Below, one piece after another: positions 36,125 to 46,034 of a stretch of DNA of 64,000 nucleotides. The notes beneath the pieces were generated by a model, which saw nothing but the letters and a program-made list of their open reading frames with translations, was not told where the DNA came from and ran no database searches. Location of the stretch: NCBI RefSeq assembly GCF_001552175.1, contig NZ_BCQR01000046.1, forward strand, positions 1 to 64,000, written 5' to 3'. Source of the DNA: Actinomadura kijaniata NBRC 14229 (GTDB taxonomy: Bacteria; Actinomycetota; Actinomycetes; Streptosporangiales; Streptosporangiaceae). The translations under genes and the position numbers were made by a program. Every line of letters begins with the position of its first letter. The stretch's first letter is position 1.

Positions 36125-38227
36125 ATGACCAGCAAGCCCGCCCGAACCCGGTGGCGCGGCCGCGCCACGATGTCCCGGCTGGACCTGGGGTTGGCCACGA
36201 CGATGTGCGTCGTCGCGCTGGCGTGCCTGGTGTCCTGGGGCGCGCTGACGCTGGAACGGCTGGCCCGCGGCCCGGAGCCGGCGGCCGTCGTGCTCGACGA
36301 CGCCGCGCCCGTTCTGGTGGGCGTCACCCTGGCCACGGCGGGACTGTTCATCGTCGCGCACCGCCGCGGGCAGGTCATCGGCTGGCTGCTGCTCGGCACC
36401 GCGCTGGGGACCATCATGGCCCGGACGGCGGTCGGCGCCGTGATCGCGCACCCCGAGAACGCGGGCGTGGGCGTGGTGACGGCGGTGCTGCTGGTCTGGG
36501 TGCTCGGCACCGCCCCGCACACGGTCATGATCGGCGTCCTGCCGTTGCTGTTCCCCTCCGGCCGGCTGCCCCACCGCCGTCTGCGCTGGTACGTCGCGGC
36601 GCTGGTCGTCTGGGCGCTGGTGCAGGCCTACCTGCCGGTCGCGCGCGAGCCCGCGCAGTTCGGCGTGGCCAACCCGCTGCGTCACGGCCCGCTCGCCCAG
36701 GCCGCCGACCTGCTGTACCGGACGCTCCGGGTCCCCATCGAGGCCAGCGCGATCACCCTGGTCGTGATCGCGCTGGCGTTGATGCTGCCGCACTGGCGGC
36801 GGGCACCGGAGCGGTCGCGGCGGCACGCGGCCGCCTTCATCGTCCCGTTCGCGGTATGGGTCGTGGCGTTGCAGGTCGCCTACTGGCTGCACCTGCGGGG
36901 GTGGCCGCGGGCCCTGCTGCTGGGCGGCGGCGCGGTGCTGTGGACGGCCGCCGTCGGCCACATGTTCACCCGCGACCGCCTGTGGGCGATCGACCGGTCG
37001 GCGCGCCGCCTGCTGACGGGTTTCCTGCTCACCACGGGCCTGCTGACCGGGTACGGCATCGCGATCGCCGCGGTGTCGGCGGCCGCGCCCGGCGCGCACA
37101 GCCCTCAGACCGTCCTGCTGGCGTGCCTGACCTTCGTCGTCGGCGTGGCGCTGCGCCCCACCGCGCGATGGTGCGCCCGCGTCGTCGACCGCCTCTACTA
37201 CGGCGGGCGCGCGCAGCCCTACCAGGTCGTCCGGGACCTCACCCGGCGGCTGGGCCAGATGGTGCGCCCCCAGGACGCCCCCGCGCTGCTGTGCGACACG
37301 GTCGTGACGAGCCTGCGCCTGCCCGCGGCGGCGCTCCTGGTGCGGACCCGTGACGGCCTGCGGGAGCTGGCCGCCCGGGGCGACGCGCGCCACGCTCCGG
37401 AGAACTTCGACCTCACCTACGACGGGACGGTCATCGGGCATCTGCGCGTCCACCCGCGCCACGGCGACGCCGCCCTGGACGGCCAGGACCGGGAGGTCCT
37501 GCGGCTGCTGGCCGTCCAGGCGGCCCCCGCCGTGGCGTTCCTGCGGCTGTACGAGGACCTGCGCGCCAGCCGCGAGCAGATCATCACGGCGCGGGAGGAG
37601 GAGCGCCGCCGGCTACGCCGCGACATCCACGACGGCATCGGCCCGGCCCTGTCGGCGCTGCGGCTGAACATCGACACCACGCGGTCCACCATCGCGGACC
37701 GCTCGCCCGCCGCCGCGTCCCTGGAGGCGATCTCCACCCAGGTGGCGAGGCTGATCGACGACGTGCGGCGGGTCAGCGAGGGCCTGGTGCCGGGCGCGCT
37801 GGCCGAGATCGGGCTCGGTGGCGCGGTACGCCGGCTGGCCGCCAGCATCAGCGGGGGAACGCCACGCCTCACCGTCCGCTTCCACCCCGACCCCCTGCCG
37901 AGGCTGCCCGCCGCCACCGAGGCCGCCGCGTACACCATCACCGCGGAGGCCGTCACCAACGTGGTCCGGCACGCCCGCGCCCGGCAGGCGCGGGTGACGC
38001 TGGCGGCCGACGCCGACAGCGTGCGGATCGAGGTGAGCGACGACGGGGTGGGCGTTCCCGCACGGCGGCGGCAGGGGACGGGGCTGCAGTCGATGGCCGA
38101 ACGCGCCGCCGAACTGGGCGGCAAGTTCAGCCTGTCCAGCGGCGTCGACGGCACCGTGGTGCGCGCCATCCTGCCCCGGAGAGCGCCTGCGGCCCCGGCC
38201 CCTGCCGAGGAACCCGTGGAAGAGTGA
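36125..38227 (+). CDS. NarL-type sensor histidine kinase with membrane sensor
   Basis: About 700 residues. The N-terminal 320 carry eight or so membrane helices, followed by a linker or GAF-like region. The HisKA_3 dimerisation helix has H502 in EERRRLRRDIHDGIGPALS, and the ATPase domain has VTNVVRHARA (N box) and VSDDGVGVP (G box). The signal is unknown; the large membrane part suggests an envelope or lipid cue. The partner is the divergent response regulator. Confidence 0.92.
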   Translation: MTSKPARTRWRGRATMSRLDLGLATTMCVVALACLVSWGALTLERLARGPEPAAVVLDDAAPVLVGVTLATAGLFIVAHRRGQVIGWLLLGTALGTIMARTAVGAVIAHPENAGVGVVTAVLLVWVLGTAPHTVMIGVLPLLFPSGRLPHRRLRWYVAALVVWALVQAYLPVAREPAQFGVANPLRHGPLAQAADLLYRTLRVPIEASAITLVVIALALMLPHWRRAPERSRRHAAAFIVPFAVWVVALQVAYWLHLRGWPRALLLGGGAVLWTAAVGHMFTRDRLWAIDRSARRLLTGFLLTTGLLTGYGIAIAAVSAAAPGAHSPQTVLLACLTFVVGVALRPTARWCARVVDRLYYGGRAQPYQVVRDLTRRLGQMVRPQDAPALLCDTVVTSLRLPAAALLVRTRDGLRELAARGDARHAPENFDLTYDGTVIGHLRVHPRHGDAALDGQDREVLRLLAVQAAPAVAFLRLYEDLRASREQIITAREEERRRLRRDIHDGIGPALSALRLNIDTTRSTIADRSPAAASLEAISTQVARLIDDVRRVSEGLVPGALAEIGLGGAVRRLAASISGGTPRLTVRFHPDPLPRLPAATEAAAYTITAEAVTNVVRHARARQARVTLAADADSVRIEVSDDGVGVPARRRQGTGLQSMAERAAELGGKFSLSSGVDGTVVRAILPRRAPAAPAPAEEPVEE

Positions 38228-38236
38228 CGGCGGACG

Positions 38237-38437
38237 TCAGATCGACGGCCAGGGGATCACCTCGGGACCCGGTTCGGGAAGCTGGGAGTCCACCAGGCAC
38301 CAGGGCGGACAGTACGGCGGGCATATCCAGCAGGGGACCACCTCCGCGGTGGCCTTGACGGCGCCTTCCTGCGATCCCGGCCAGGCGGGAACCAGTAGCG
38401 CCAGGACGAGACCACCGGCAGCCAGCAAACGCGACAT
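38237..38437 (-). CDS. Small secreted Cys/Pro-rich peptide
   Basis: A 66-residue protein: signal peptide (MSRLLAAGGLVLALLVPAWP, cleavage near residue 22-30) and a short mature part containing CWICPPYCPPWC, with four cysteines in 12 residues. The spacing CxxCxxxCxxxC and the repeated CPP could bind a metal or form two disulfides. GGCGGGG lies before the ATG, and the upstream 35 bases are AT-rich and promoter-like. It converges on the histidine kinase. I do not recognise a family; it could also be a peptide precursor. Confidence 0.6.
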   Translation of the reverse strand: MSRLLAAGGLVLALLVPAWPGSQEGAVKATAEVVPCWICPPYCPPWCLVDSQLPEPGPEVIPWPSI

Positions 38438-38646
38438 GAGCACCCCGCCAAAACTCTTAGTAGTTAGATAATGACTTATAGTAACCGAGCGGGGTGTGGG
38501 CGGCAATCGACATAAACCCCACCGGCCCCTGCCGCCGGGACGGGATGGGCTTCGGGCCATCAGAGTGACGACCGACCGGTCGGCCATGGACACGGGTGAC
38601 CAAGCCGACACCATGGACCACGCCGTTCGTCTCTAGTGTGAACCGC

Positions 38647-39021
38647 ATGGTGGATTTCGAGCTGGATGGGCGGCAGGTGTGCCTCAGCCCCAGAAGGCCG
38701 GGGGCGGACTGGTACCGGGTGCTGGTGGACGGCGTTCCGGTGCCCATGGAGGTGACCAGGACCAGTACGCACACGGGCAACCTGGGGACGACCACCCGGG
38801 AGATCCAGGCCGCCCGCCCCGCCGAGTGGATCCAGATCGAGGGCGAGCCGTGCGAGCCGTCGATCTGGCGCTCCCGGACGGCCTCCATCCACTTCTCCTT
38901 GCCGACCGCCTACGTCTACAACACCGCGGTCTGGCACTCCCAGTCCGTGCGCCTGACGTTCGCCGAGGACTTCTCTCACGTCACCGTCATCTGGGACGAC
39001 TCGGTCGACGACGCGACCTGA
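38647..39021 (+). CDS. Hypothetical protein, 124 residues
   Basis: A soluble, beta-rich protein with no family that I know. Features are FELDGRQVCLSPRRPGADW at the start, VDGVPVPMEV, and a C-terminal VRLTFAEDFSHVTVIWDD. It carries several Trp residues and no membrane segment. TAGTGT at 38634-38639 places the transcription start at the ATG, so the message is probably leaderless. It stands alone between the peptide gene and an ABC exporter on the opposite strand. Confidence 0.7.
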   Translation: MVDFELDGRQVCLSPRRPGADWYRVLVDGVPVPMEVTRTSTHTGNLGTTTREIQAARPAEWIQIEGEPCEPSIWRSRTASIHFSLPTAYVYNTAVWHSQSVRLTFAEDFSHVTVIWDDSVDDAT

Positions 39022-39072
39022 CCCCGCCCGTCTCCTCACGCACATGGTTCGTCGTGCCGGGGTGAGACCTCG

Positions 39073-39909
39073 TCAGTGCTTGTTCTTGTTGGCGTACATG
39101 TAGACCGCCAGGGGAGCGGAGACGGCGATGAGGGCGCCGGAGGTGGCCAGGGTCAGGGCGATGTCGCCGGCGTCGGCGTTGCCGTGCATCAGCCCGCGGG
39201 AGGCCGTGGTGACGTGGCTGATCGGGTTGACCTTCACGAACGCCTCCATCCACCCGGGCAGGCTGTCCGTGGGCACGAAGATGTTGCTGGCGAAGACCAG
39301 CGGGAACATCACCATCATGCTGGTGGTCGAGACCGTCTCCGGCCGCGACGCCACCACGCCCATGGCGGTGAAGATCCAGCTGACCGCGAAGGCGAAGAAC
39401 ATCATCAGCAGGAACGCCACCAGCACCCCGGGCACGCCGTCGGGCCGGAAGCCCAGCGCCAGGCCCAGCAGCAGGGTGATGGTCAGGGCGATCGTGTAGC
39501 GCACCGCGTCACCCAGCAGGTTGCCCACCAGGGTGGCGGGCTGCCAGAACGGCAGGGTGCGGAACCGGTCGTGGATGCCCTTGGTGATGTCGCCGTTCAG
39601 CGACGTGCCGGTGTAGACCGACATCATCACCACCGTCTGCACCAGGATGCCCGGCACGAAGTTCTGGAGGTAGTCGCCGGTGGACCCGCTGATGGCGCCG
39701 CCGAACAGGTAGGTGAACACCACCAGGAAGATGAACGGGAACACCACGATGTCGATGAGCTGCGCCGGGAAGTGCTGGAAGGTCCGCATCGCCCGCCAGA
39801 AGTGCGTGAGCGAGGCCGCCAGCGGGCCGGGGCGTTTCGGCCGGGTACGGACCGACAGCACCCGGTGCAGGGTCACGGGCGGGTGCTGCGAAGTGGTCGG
39901 TGCGGTCAC
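39073..39909 (-). CDS. ABC-2 exporter permease, DrrB-like
   Basis: A 278-residue protein with six membrane helices. [35 protein letters not shown] and [19 protein letters not shown] match daunorubicin-resistance-type permeases. The GTG start is 37 bases after the ATPase stop. It shares the general plan of the permease at 22.9 kb, but the two are clearly different proteins. Substrate unknown. Confidence 0.9.
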   Translation of the reverse strand: MTAPTTSQHPPVTLHRVLSVRTRPKRPGPLAASLTHFWRAMRTFQHFPAQLIDIVVFPFIFLVVFTYLFGGAISGSTGDYLQNFVPGILVQTVVMMSVYTGTSLNGDITKGIHDRFRTLPFWQPATLVGNLLGDAVRYTIALTITLLLGLALGFRPDGVPGVLVAFLLMMFFAFAVSWIFTAMGVVASRPETVSTTSMMVMFPLVFASNIFVPTDSLPGWMEAFVKVNPISHVTTASRGLMHGNADAGDIALTLATSGALIAVSAPLAVYMYANKNKH

Positions 39910-39946
39910 TTCGATGTTTCCTTTCTGAGGGGCTCACGGGAACGGG

Positions 39947-40942
39947 TCAGGGGACATCGGCGCCGGCGCCGTCCTCGGCGGCCTCGGTCCCGGCGTCCTG
40001 CCGGTGGCCGGTCAGCGCCAGGAACACCTCGTCGAGGCTGGGCTGGCCGAGCGCGAAGTCGCCGAGCCGGACCCCCGAACGGGTCAGCTCCGCCAGCGCG
40101 TGCGCGACCCGTTCGGGGTCGGATATCCGGGCCGACAGGGCGGCCGGGTCGGACTCCAGGTGGATCGGCACGGCCAGGACCCGGGCCAGCAGCCGTTCGG
40201 CCTCCGGCCGCTGCCCGGGCTCCTTCAGCCGGACGTTGAGCGCGCCGACGCCGACCGAGGACTTGAGCTCGCCGGGGGTGCCCTCGGCGATGACCCGGCC
40301 CTTGGCGATGACCGTGATCCGGTCGGCGAGCTGGTCGGCCTCGTCCAGGTACTGCGTGGTGAGCAGCACCGTGGTGTCGGCGGCCACCAGCGCCCGCACG
40401 ATGTCCCACACCTGGTTGCGGCTGTGCGGGTCGAGCCCGGCGGTCGGCTCGTCCAGGAACAGCAGGTCCGGGGTGGCGACGATGCTGGCCGCGATGTCCA
40501 GCCGCCGCCGCATCCCGCCGGAGTAGTTCCTGACCAGGCGGTCGGCGGCGTCCGCCAGCCCGAACGCCTCGATCAGTTCGGTGGCGCGGGCCCGCGCGTC
40601 GCGCCAGGAGTGGCCCAGCAGCCGGGCGACGAGCACGAGGTTCTCCACGCCGGTGAGCTGCTCGTCGGTGGAGACGAACTGCCCGGTCAGACTGATCCTG
40701 CCGCGCACCGCGTCCGCCTCGTTCACCACGTCGTGGCCGAACACCGTGGCCGTGCCGCCGTCCGGGCGCAGCAGCGTGGAGAGCATGCGGATCGTGGTGG
40801 TCTTGCCCGCGCCGTTGGGGCCGAGGAACCCGTGCACGACCCCGGCGGGGACCGTCAGGTCCAGGCCGTCGACCGCGCGGTCGCCGCCGAAGATCTTGAT
40901 CAGGCCCGACGCCTGGATCGCGATGGATGATTGCACGCCCAT
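39947..40942 (-). CDS. ABC exporter ATPase, DrrA-like
   Basis: About 331 residues. Walker A GPNGAGKT is at 41-48, the signature is [14 protein letters not shown], Walker B is [12 protein letters not shown], and the DrrA C-terminal extension ends with [14 protein letters not shown] at 40942 follows GGGAG by five bases. It is the first gene of an exporter pair; the region upstream contains AT-rich palindromes that probably bind a repressor encoded elsewhere. Confidence 0.93.
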   Translation of the reverse strand: MGVQSSIAIQASGLIKIFGGDRAVDGLDLTVPAGVVHGFLGPNGAGKTTTIRMLSTLLRPDGGTATVFGHDVVNEADAVRGRISLTGQFVSTDEQLTGVENLVLVARLLGHSWRDARARATELIEAFGLADAADRLVRNYSGGMRRRLDIAASIVATPDLLFLDEPTAGLDPHSRNQVWDIVRALVAADTTVLLTTQYLDEADQLADRITVIAKGRVIAEGTPGELKSSVGVGALNVRLKEPGQRPEAERLLARVLAVPIHLESDPAALSARISDPERVAHALAELTRSGVRLGDFALGQPSLDEVFLALTGHRQDAGTEAAEDGAGADVP

Positions 40943-41635
40943 TGCTTCTCCCACACAGTTTCCGGGCAGCCGAAAGAAGACGCCGAACGCGACCTGCCAG
41001 GAGCAGCCGGCGGGCGGCCGCGCGCCGTCCGGGTGTCGATGTCACATCTGCCGGGGCTGGAACTTCCGCACTTTGACTTGGCCCCGGAGCACGCAAAGCA
41101 CGATACCTCCATTATGGCCTTAATGCACCCCTAAATTAATTTCATTAAGGGGTTGACATATCATAAATGACCTATGAGTAATAAAGCCATTGAATCCTTT
41201 TGCCCGTGAGGCGCGGGACGTGCGATCACAGCTGCGATGCTCCGCCTCTGACGCGACGAACCTCCTGGTGAACCGCTGGTTCGAGTGTGTCAGCCGCCAT
41301 CGGGTGTCACCGGCGAGAGCCCGTTGTGGCGTCAATGAGATCGTTGGTCGGCCCGAGTGGCGATGGCAAGTGGCCAGGCCTCCGCGAAGGCCATCCGTCC
41401 TGCTTATGCGGGGCGCGCCGGGGCCTGAGCTTCAACTGAATGGCAACGGTGTCGGCGCATCGGTCAGACGGAGATATCGCCGTTCCGACGCGGATGAACG
41501 CCCGCCGGTGCCCGGAGCGGGGCGGTAACGGGTGAACGCGTTCTCGCCTTGTCCGTGCGGTCGTCCGGTCGGGAGAGCGCGCCACTCGCCCCGCCGTCCG
41601 GTGAAAATGTCAGTGGCAGGCGGGATGATGGGATC
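40943..41635. other. Long intergenic region between drrAB-type operon and ligA
   Basis: About 690 bases without a recognisable gene. The part from 41100 to 41210 is strikingly AT-rich and carries palindromes and a TTGACA; the rest is normal GC-rich sequence with only short open frames. A regulator for the exporter is not encoded here. Confidence 0.5.
41110..41158. promoter_or_regulatory. AT-rich double palindrome with TTGACA
   Basis: CATTATGGCCTTAATG (41110-41125) pairs at 14 of 16 positions. The 25 bases from 41128 to 41152 form a second near-palindrome bounded by CCCCT and AGGGG. TTGACA follows at 41153-41158 on the plus strand. The block looks like an operator-promoter region, probably for the exporter on the minus strand. 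Confidence 0.55.
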
Positions 41636-43753
41636 ATGAGCGACACCGCCCCGGTCACGTTGATCGAAGATGAGGCCGCCTACGCCGCGGCCGTGCAGAC
41701 CGCCGTCCAGGCGTCGGCCGCCTACTACGCCGACGGCTCCTCCCCGCTGGACGACGACGAGTTCGATCGGCTGGTGCGGGGGATCGCCGCCTACGAGCAG
41801 GCGCATCCCGAGCAGGTGCGGCCCGACTCGCCGACCGGGAAGGTCGCCGGAGGCGCGGTGGTGGGCGACGTTCCGCACACCGTGCCGATGTTGTCGTTGG
41901 ACAACGTGTTCGGGGCCGAGGAGCTGGCGGCCTGGGCGGCGGGGCTGGAGCGCCGGATCGGGCGGCCGGTCGAGCGGTGGAGCGTGGAGCCCAAGCTGGA
42001 CGGCCTGGCGATCTCGGCCCGGTACGTCGACGGCGGCCTGGCGCAGTTGGTGACGCGGGGCGACGGCGCGGCCGGGGAGGACGTCTCGCACGGCATCGAC
42101 AGCGTGCTGGGGCTGCCGCGACGGCTGTCGGCGCCGGTCACGGTGGAGATCCGCGGTGAGATCCTGATGACGACCGCGCAGTTCGAGGCCGCGACCGAGG
42201 CTCGGGTGGCCTCCGGCGGGACGGCGTTCGCCAATCCGCGCAGCGCCGCGGCCGGGTCGTTGCGAGCCCAGGACCGGCCCTACAAGGTCGAGATGACGTT
42301 CTTCGGCTACGGCGCGCTGCCGCTGCCCGCCGACGCCGGGTTCGGGGCGGGGACCGGCGAGGAGCCGGCCGAGCGGCTGCGTTCCCTGCCGCACAGCCAG
42401 ATCATGGGGCTGGTGGAGGAGTGGGGGATCCAGACGACCTCGGCCACCCCGGTGGCCGGGAGCACCGCCGAGACGGTCGAGCAGGTGCAGCAGCGGGTCG
42501 AGCAGATCGCCGGGGCGCGGGCCGAGCTGGAGTTCGGGATCGACGGCATCGTGGTCAAGGCCGATCTGGCCGCCGACCAGGCCGACGCCGGATTCTCCTC
42601 GCGCGCGCCGCGCTGGGCGATCGCCTACAAGCTGCCCGCGGTGGAGAAGATCACCAAGCTGCTGGCGGTGGAGTGGAACGTCGGCCGCACCGGCATCATC
42701 GCGCCGCGGGCGGTGCTGGAGCCGGTCGAGATCGACGGGGTGGTCATCACCTACGCCACGCTGCACAACCCGGCCGACATCGCCCGCCGGGACCTGATGA
42801 TCGGTGACAGCGTCACCGTCTACCGCGCCGGGGACGTCATCCCGCGGGTGGAGGCCCCGGTGGTGTCGCTGCGCACCGGCGACCAGACCCCGATCGCGAT
42901 CCCCGAGACCTGCCCCCACTGCGGCGGCGAGATCGACCGGAGCCAGGAGCGCTGGCGCTGCGTCCAGGGCCGCGCCTGCATGGCGGTGACCTCGATCCGG
43001 TACGCGGTGGGCCGCGACCAGCTCGACGTCGAGGGCCTCGGCGAGAAGATCATCGACCAGCTGGTGGCCGCCGGGCACGTCACCGACTTCGCCGACCTGT
43101 TCACCCTGACCCGCGAACAGGTCCTGGGCCTGGAGCGGATGGGCGAGACCAGCACCGACAACCTGCTGGGCGCGATCGAGGCCGCCAAGTCCAAGCCGCT
43201 GAACAAGGTGTTCTGCGCGCTGGGCGTGCGCGGCACCGGACGGTCGATGTCGCGGCGCATCGCCCGGCACTTCGCCACGATGGACCACATCCGCGCCGCC
43301 GACGCCGAGGCGTTCCAGCAGGTCGACGGGGTCGGCCCGGAACGCGCCACGATCCTGGTCGCCGAGCTGGCCGAGCTCGCCCCGCTGATCGACAAGCTGG
43401 TGGCGGCCGGGGTGAACATGACCGAGCCCGGCGCCACCCCGCCCTCGCCGGGCGGCGAACCGGACGCCGAGCAGGCCCAGCAGGCCGAGCAGGCCGCGGC
43501 CGACCTGCCGCTGGCGGGGATGTCGGTGGTGGTGACCGGCTCGATGACCGGTCCGCTGGCCGAGCTGTCCCGCAACCAGATGAACGAACTGATCGAAAGC
43601 GCCGGAGGCAAGGCCTCCTCCTCGGTGTCGGCCAGGACCTCGCTGGTGGTGGCGGGGGAGAAGGCCGGATCCAAGAGGGCCAAGGCCGAGAAGCTCGAGG
43701 TCAGGATCATCACGCCGGAGGAGTTCGCGACCATGGTCGCCGACCTGCTGTGA
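41636..43753 (+). CDS. ligA: NAD+-dependent DNA ligase LigA
   Basis: About 705 residues with all LigA domains: the NAD-binding Ia region ([17 protein letters not shown]), adenylation domain with the active lysine K120 in [13 protein letters not shown] fold, a four-Cys zinc finger (CPHCGGEID and CVQGRAC), helix-hairpin-helix repeats and a C-terminal BRCT domain ([20 protein letters not shown]). It seals nicks with NAD+. Some usually invariant positions differ (NPRS for NPRN before AAAGSLR), and it stands among accessory genes, so it may be a second LigA rather than the essential one. Confidence 0.95.
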   Translation: MSDTAPVTLIEDEAAYAAAVQTAVQASAAYYADGSSPLDDDEFDRLVRGIAAYEQAHPEQVRPDSPTGKVAGGAVVGDVPHTVPMLSLDNVFGAEELAAWAAGLERRIGRPVERWSVEPKLDGLAISARYVDGGLAQLVTRGDGAAGEDVSHGIDSVLGLPRRLSAPVTVEIRGEILMTTAQFEAATEARVASGGTAFANPRSAAAGSLRAQDRPYKVEMTFFGYGALPLPADAGFGAGTGEEPAERLRSLPHSQIMGLVEEWGIQTTSATPVAGSTAETVEQVQQRVEQIAGARAELEFGIDGIVVKADLAADQADAGFSSRAPRWAIAYKLPAVEKITKLLAVEWNVGRTGIIAPRAVLEPVEIDGVVITYATLHNPADIARRDLMIGDSVTVYRAGDVIPRVEAPVVSLRTGDQTPIAIPETCPHCGGEIDRSQERWRCVQGRACMAVTSIRYAVGRDQLDVEGLGEKIIDQLVAAGHVTDFADLFTLTREQVLGLERMGETSTDNLLGAIEAAKSKPLNKVFCALGVRGTGRSMSRRIARHFATMDHIRAADAEAFQQVDGVGPERATILVAELAELAPLIDKLVAAGVNMTEPGATPPSPGGEPDAEQAQQAEQAAADLPLAGMSVVVTGSMTGPLAELSRNQMNELIESAGGKASSSVSARTSLVVAGEKAGSKRAKAEKLEVRIITPEEFATMVADLL

Positions 43754-43766
43754 GCGCGTGGTCCGC

Positions 43767-43796
43767 GGGGGTCACGTCCTGGTGGGCGTGGCCCCC
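43767..43796 (+). terminator. Hairpin after ligA
   Basis: GGGGGTCACG (43767-43776) pairs with CGTGGCCCCC (43787-43796), one G-U pair included, over a ten-base loop. It begins 13 bases after the ligA stop and has no U-tract. Confidence 0.55.
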
Positions 43797-43881
43797 GGGC
43801 CGCTCCGGAGACCTGCGCGGGTGAACGGCACGGGTGGGTGAGCCGTGGTTGTGCCGCCGCCCGACGTGGAACGATCAAGTC

Positions 43882-44832
43882 GTGACCGATTTCGCGACGC
43901 CGCGACACCTCGCCCACCGCACCTGTGCCGCGATCGACGCGGCCGTTGGGGCAGGACGCGACCTGGGCCTGAGCGTCACCGACGCCACGGTGCTGCACGA
44001 CCTGTTCTCCGTCGTCGTTCACCTCGCACCCGCACCGGTCGTGGCCCGGGTCCCCACCGTTCTGCCGCCCTCCACGGACCTCGATTCCCTGGCGCGCCGC
44101 CAGCAGGCCGAGCTGGACGTGACGCGGTGGCTGGCGGGCCAGGGGACCCCCGTGATCCCTCCCAGCCCCCTGGTGCCGCGGGAACCCGTCCGGCGGGACG
44201 GGTTCTCGATGACGTTCTGGCAGTTCGTCGAGGAAGACCCCGCCAGAGAACCCGACTACGCGGCGAACTGCGAAATGGTCGCCGACCTGCACGCCGCGAT
44301 GCGCGCGTACCCGGGTCGCCTGTCGTATCTGTCCTCGGCCGAACCGCGGTTCGTCACAGAGAGCCTCGCCCTGCTCCAGAGCCACCCCGACCTGATCGGT
44401 CCGGCCGAGCTGGACCGCGCACGCCGCGAATGGCAGATCCTGGAACCTCTCGTGCGCTCACGCACGGCGTTCGAAGAGAGGTTCCCGGGGATCGACCTTC
44501 AGCCCATCCACGGCGACTCCCCACCCGCCAACATCTTCGCCGGGGTGGACAGGGACCTCTACGCCGACTTCGAGCTGGTCACACTGGGGCCCGTCGAATG
44601 GGACCTGGCCGCCTTGGGACCGGCGCTCGAATCCGCCTACGACCGGGGTGCGCAGCGCAACGGCATGAGGCCGCTGGACAAGGACGTCCTGGGGTTCGTG
44701 AACGCCGTGGGGATGCTGCGGGCCATCGCCTGCCTCACCCTCGCGCCGCAGCTGCCCCCGCTGGTGGAGTACGTGGAGCCGGCCATCGACCAATGGCGGA
44801 CGATGCCGTTCGCCGGCGGCATGGCCGACTAG
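43882..44832 (+). CDS. Aminoglycoside phosphotransferase-fold kinase
   Basis: About 316 residues. The catalytic loop has H210-G-D212 and N217 in IHGDSPPANIF, and the metal-binding aspartate is in YADFELVTLGPVEWDLA. The N-terminal lobe is short and lacks an obvious Lys motif, as in many APH-family proteins of unknown substrate. It could phosphorylate an antibiotic or a metabolite. GTG at 43882 starts the conserved region. It stands alone after ligA. Confidence 0.8.
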   Translation: MTDFATPRHLAHRTCAAIDAAVGAGRDLGLSVTDATVLHDLFSVVVHLAPAPVVARVPTVLPPSTDLDSLARRQQAELDVTRWLAGQGTPVIPPSPLVPREPVRRDGFSMTFWQFVEEDPAREPDYAANCEMVADLHAAMRAYPGRLSYLSSAEPRFVTESLALLQSHPDLIGPAELDRARREWQILEPLVRSRTAFEERFPGIDLQPIHGDSPPANIFAGVDRDLYADFELVTLGPVEWDLAALGPALESAYDRGAQRNGMRPLDKDVLGFVNAVGMLRAIACLTLAPQLPPLVEYVEPAIDQWRTMPFAGGMAD

Positions 44833-44881
44833 TGCACGGCGTCCACCAGCCGACCAGTGGCGAAGGACCGGGTCGGGTTCC

Positions 44882-45331
44882 TCACCCTCGCTGGTGGTGG
44901 GCCAGGAGCTGCGTGAGCAGGCGGGTCAGGGTCTGCCGGTCCTTGGCCGCGAGCGGTTCGAGCAGGTCGTCCTGCACCTTGTCGAGTGCTCGGTCCATGC
45001 GCTGTAGCTGTCGTTGACCCGCCTTGGTGAGGGTCACGATGTTGCGCCTTCGGTCGTCGGGGTCCGGCGTCCGCTCGACGAAGCCCTGCTCGGCCAGTTC
45101 GTTGAGCGCCGCCACCACGTCGCTGCGGTCCATGCTGCACCGGCGGCCGAGGTCGGCCTGGCTGGCCGCCCCGAACTCATCCAGCGCGGCCAGGATCCGG
45201 TAGTGGTACCCGCGCGCCCCCACCTCGCCGAAACCATCGGACGCCAGCCGGTGGGCGTGCACCGCTACCTGGCCGAGCAGCCAACTCGGCTTCGCGGTCA
45301 GGCGCGAGGGGGTCTTTTCCACGACGACCAC
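44882..45331 (-). CDS. MarR-family transcriptional regulator
   Basis: A 149-residue winged-helix protein: YHYRILAALDEFGAASQADL, the recognition helix MDRSDVVAALNELAEQGFVE, and the wing DPDDRRRNIVTLTKAG. It diverges from an ABC exporter pair across 85 bases, so it is likely to regulate that exporter. Confidence 0.92.
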   Translation of the reverse strand: MVVVEKTPSRLTAKPSWLLGQVAVHAHRLASDGFGEVGARGYHYRILAALDEFGAASQADLGRRCSMDRSDVVAALNELAEQGFVERTPDPDDRRRNIVTLTKAGQRQLQRMDRALDKVQDDLLEPLAAKDRQTLTRLLTQLLAHHQRG

Positions 45332-45416
45332 CCTATCTTGTTGGCGCAGCCAATGAATCCTCCGGGCGGACCGTCAGCACATGCATGATCCACCGGGCGG
45401 GTTCTAGGCTGGGCCG

Positions 45417-46034
45417 GTGACCGAACCGATCATCATCGCCCGTGACGTGGGTGTGGAGCTGGGCGGCGTCCCGGTACTGCGCGGAGTCGACCTCACGGTC
45501 GTGCCCGGGGAGGTGGTCGCGGTGCTCGGCGCCAACGGTGTCGGGAAGACGACCTTGCTGCGCTGCCTTGCGGGCTTGCAGCAGGCCTCGGGCAGCGTGG
45601 ACGTGCTGGGGCGCCCGCCCCTCGACGAGCCGGATTTCTGGCGCGAGGTCGCCCTGGCCGGTGACGAGCCCACCTGGTATCCGGGGCTGACCGTGAGGGA
45701 GCACCTGGAGCTGATGCGAGCGGTGCATGGTTCCGGGCGTCTGGAAGTGCGGGCGGCCTTGGAGCTGTTCGAGCTGGCCGGCTGCGCCGACCGGGCCCCG
45801 TCGTCGCTGTCGACCGGGCAGCGCCAGCGGCTGTCCCTGGCCATGGCGCTCCTACGGCCGAGCCGGTTGTTGCTGCTGGACGAGCCGGAGCGCGGGCTTG
45901 ACACGGCCTTCCGGGAACGGCTCGCGGGGCTGCTCGCCGAGTATGCCGCGGACGGCGGCACGGTGGTGATGGTGACGCACGACCCGCGGTTCGCCGAAGA
46001 CGCCCGGCACCTCGCCCTGGAGCCCGCCGCGTGA
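45417..46034 (+). CDS. ABC exporter ATPase, short form
   Basis: A 205-residue ATPase. Walker A GANGVGKT is at 38-45, the signature is LSTGQRQRLSLAMAL and Walker B is LLLLDEPERGLD. It starts with GTG. It overlaps the permease gene by four bases (GTGA) and forms a two-gene exporter. Confidence 0.92.
   Translation: MTEPIIIARDVGVELGGVPVLRGVDLTVVPGEVVAVLGANGVGKTTLLRCLAGLQQASGSVDVLGRPPLDEPDFWREVALAGDEPTWYPGLTVREHLELMRAVHGSGRLEVRAALELFELAGCADRAPSSLSTGQRQRLSLAMALLRPSRLLLLDEPERGLDTAFRERLAGLLAEYAADGGTVVMVTHDPRFAEDARHLALEPAA

Noticed and set aside
41265-41300. GGTTCGAGT-like stretch resembling a tRNA T-arm
   Set aside because: No acceptor stem, D-arm or anticodon arm can be folded around it.
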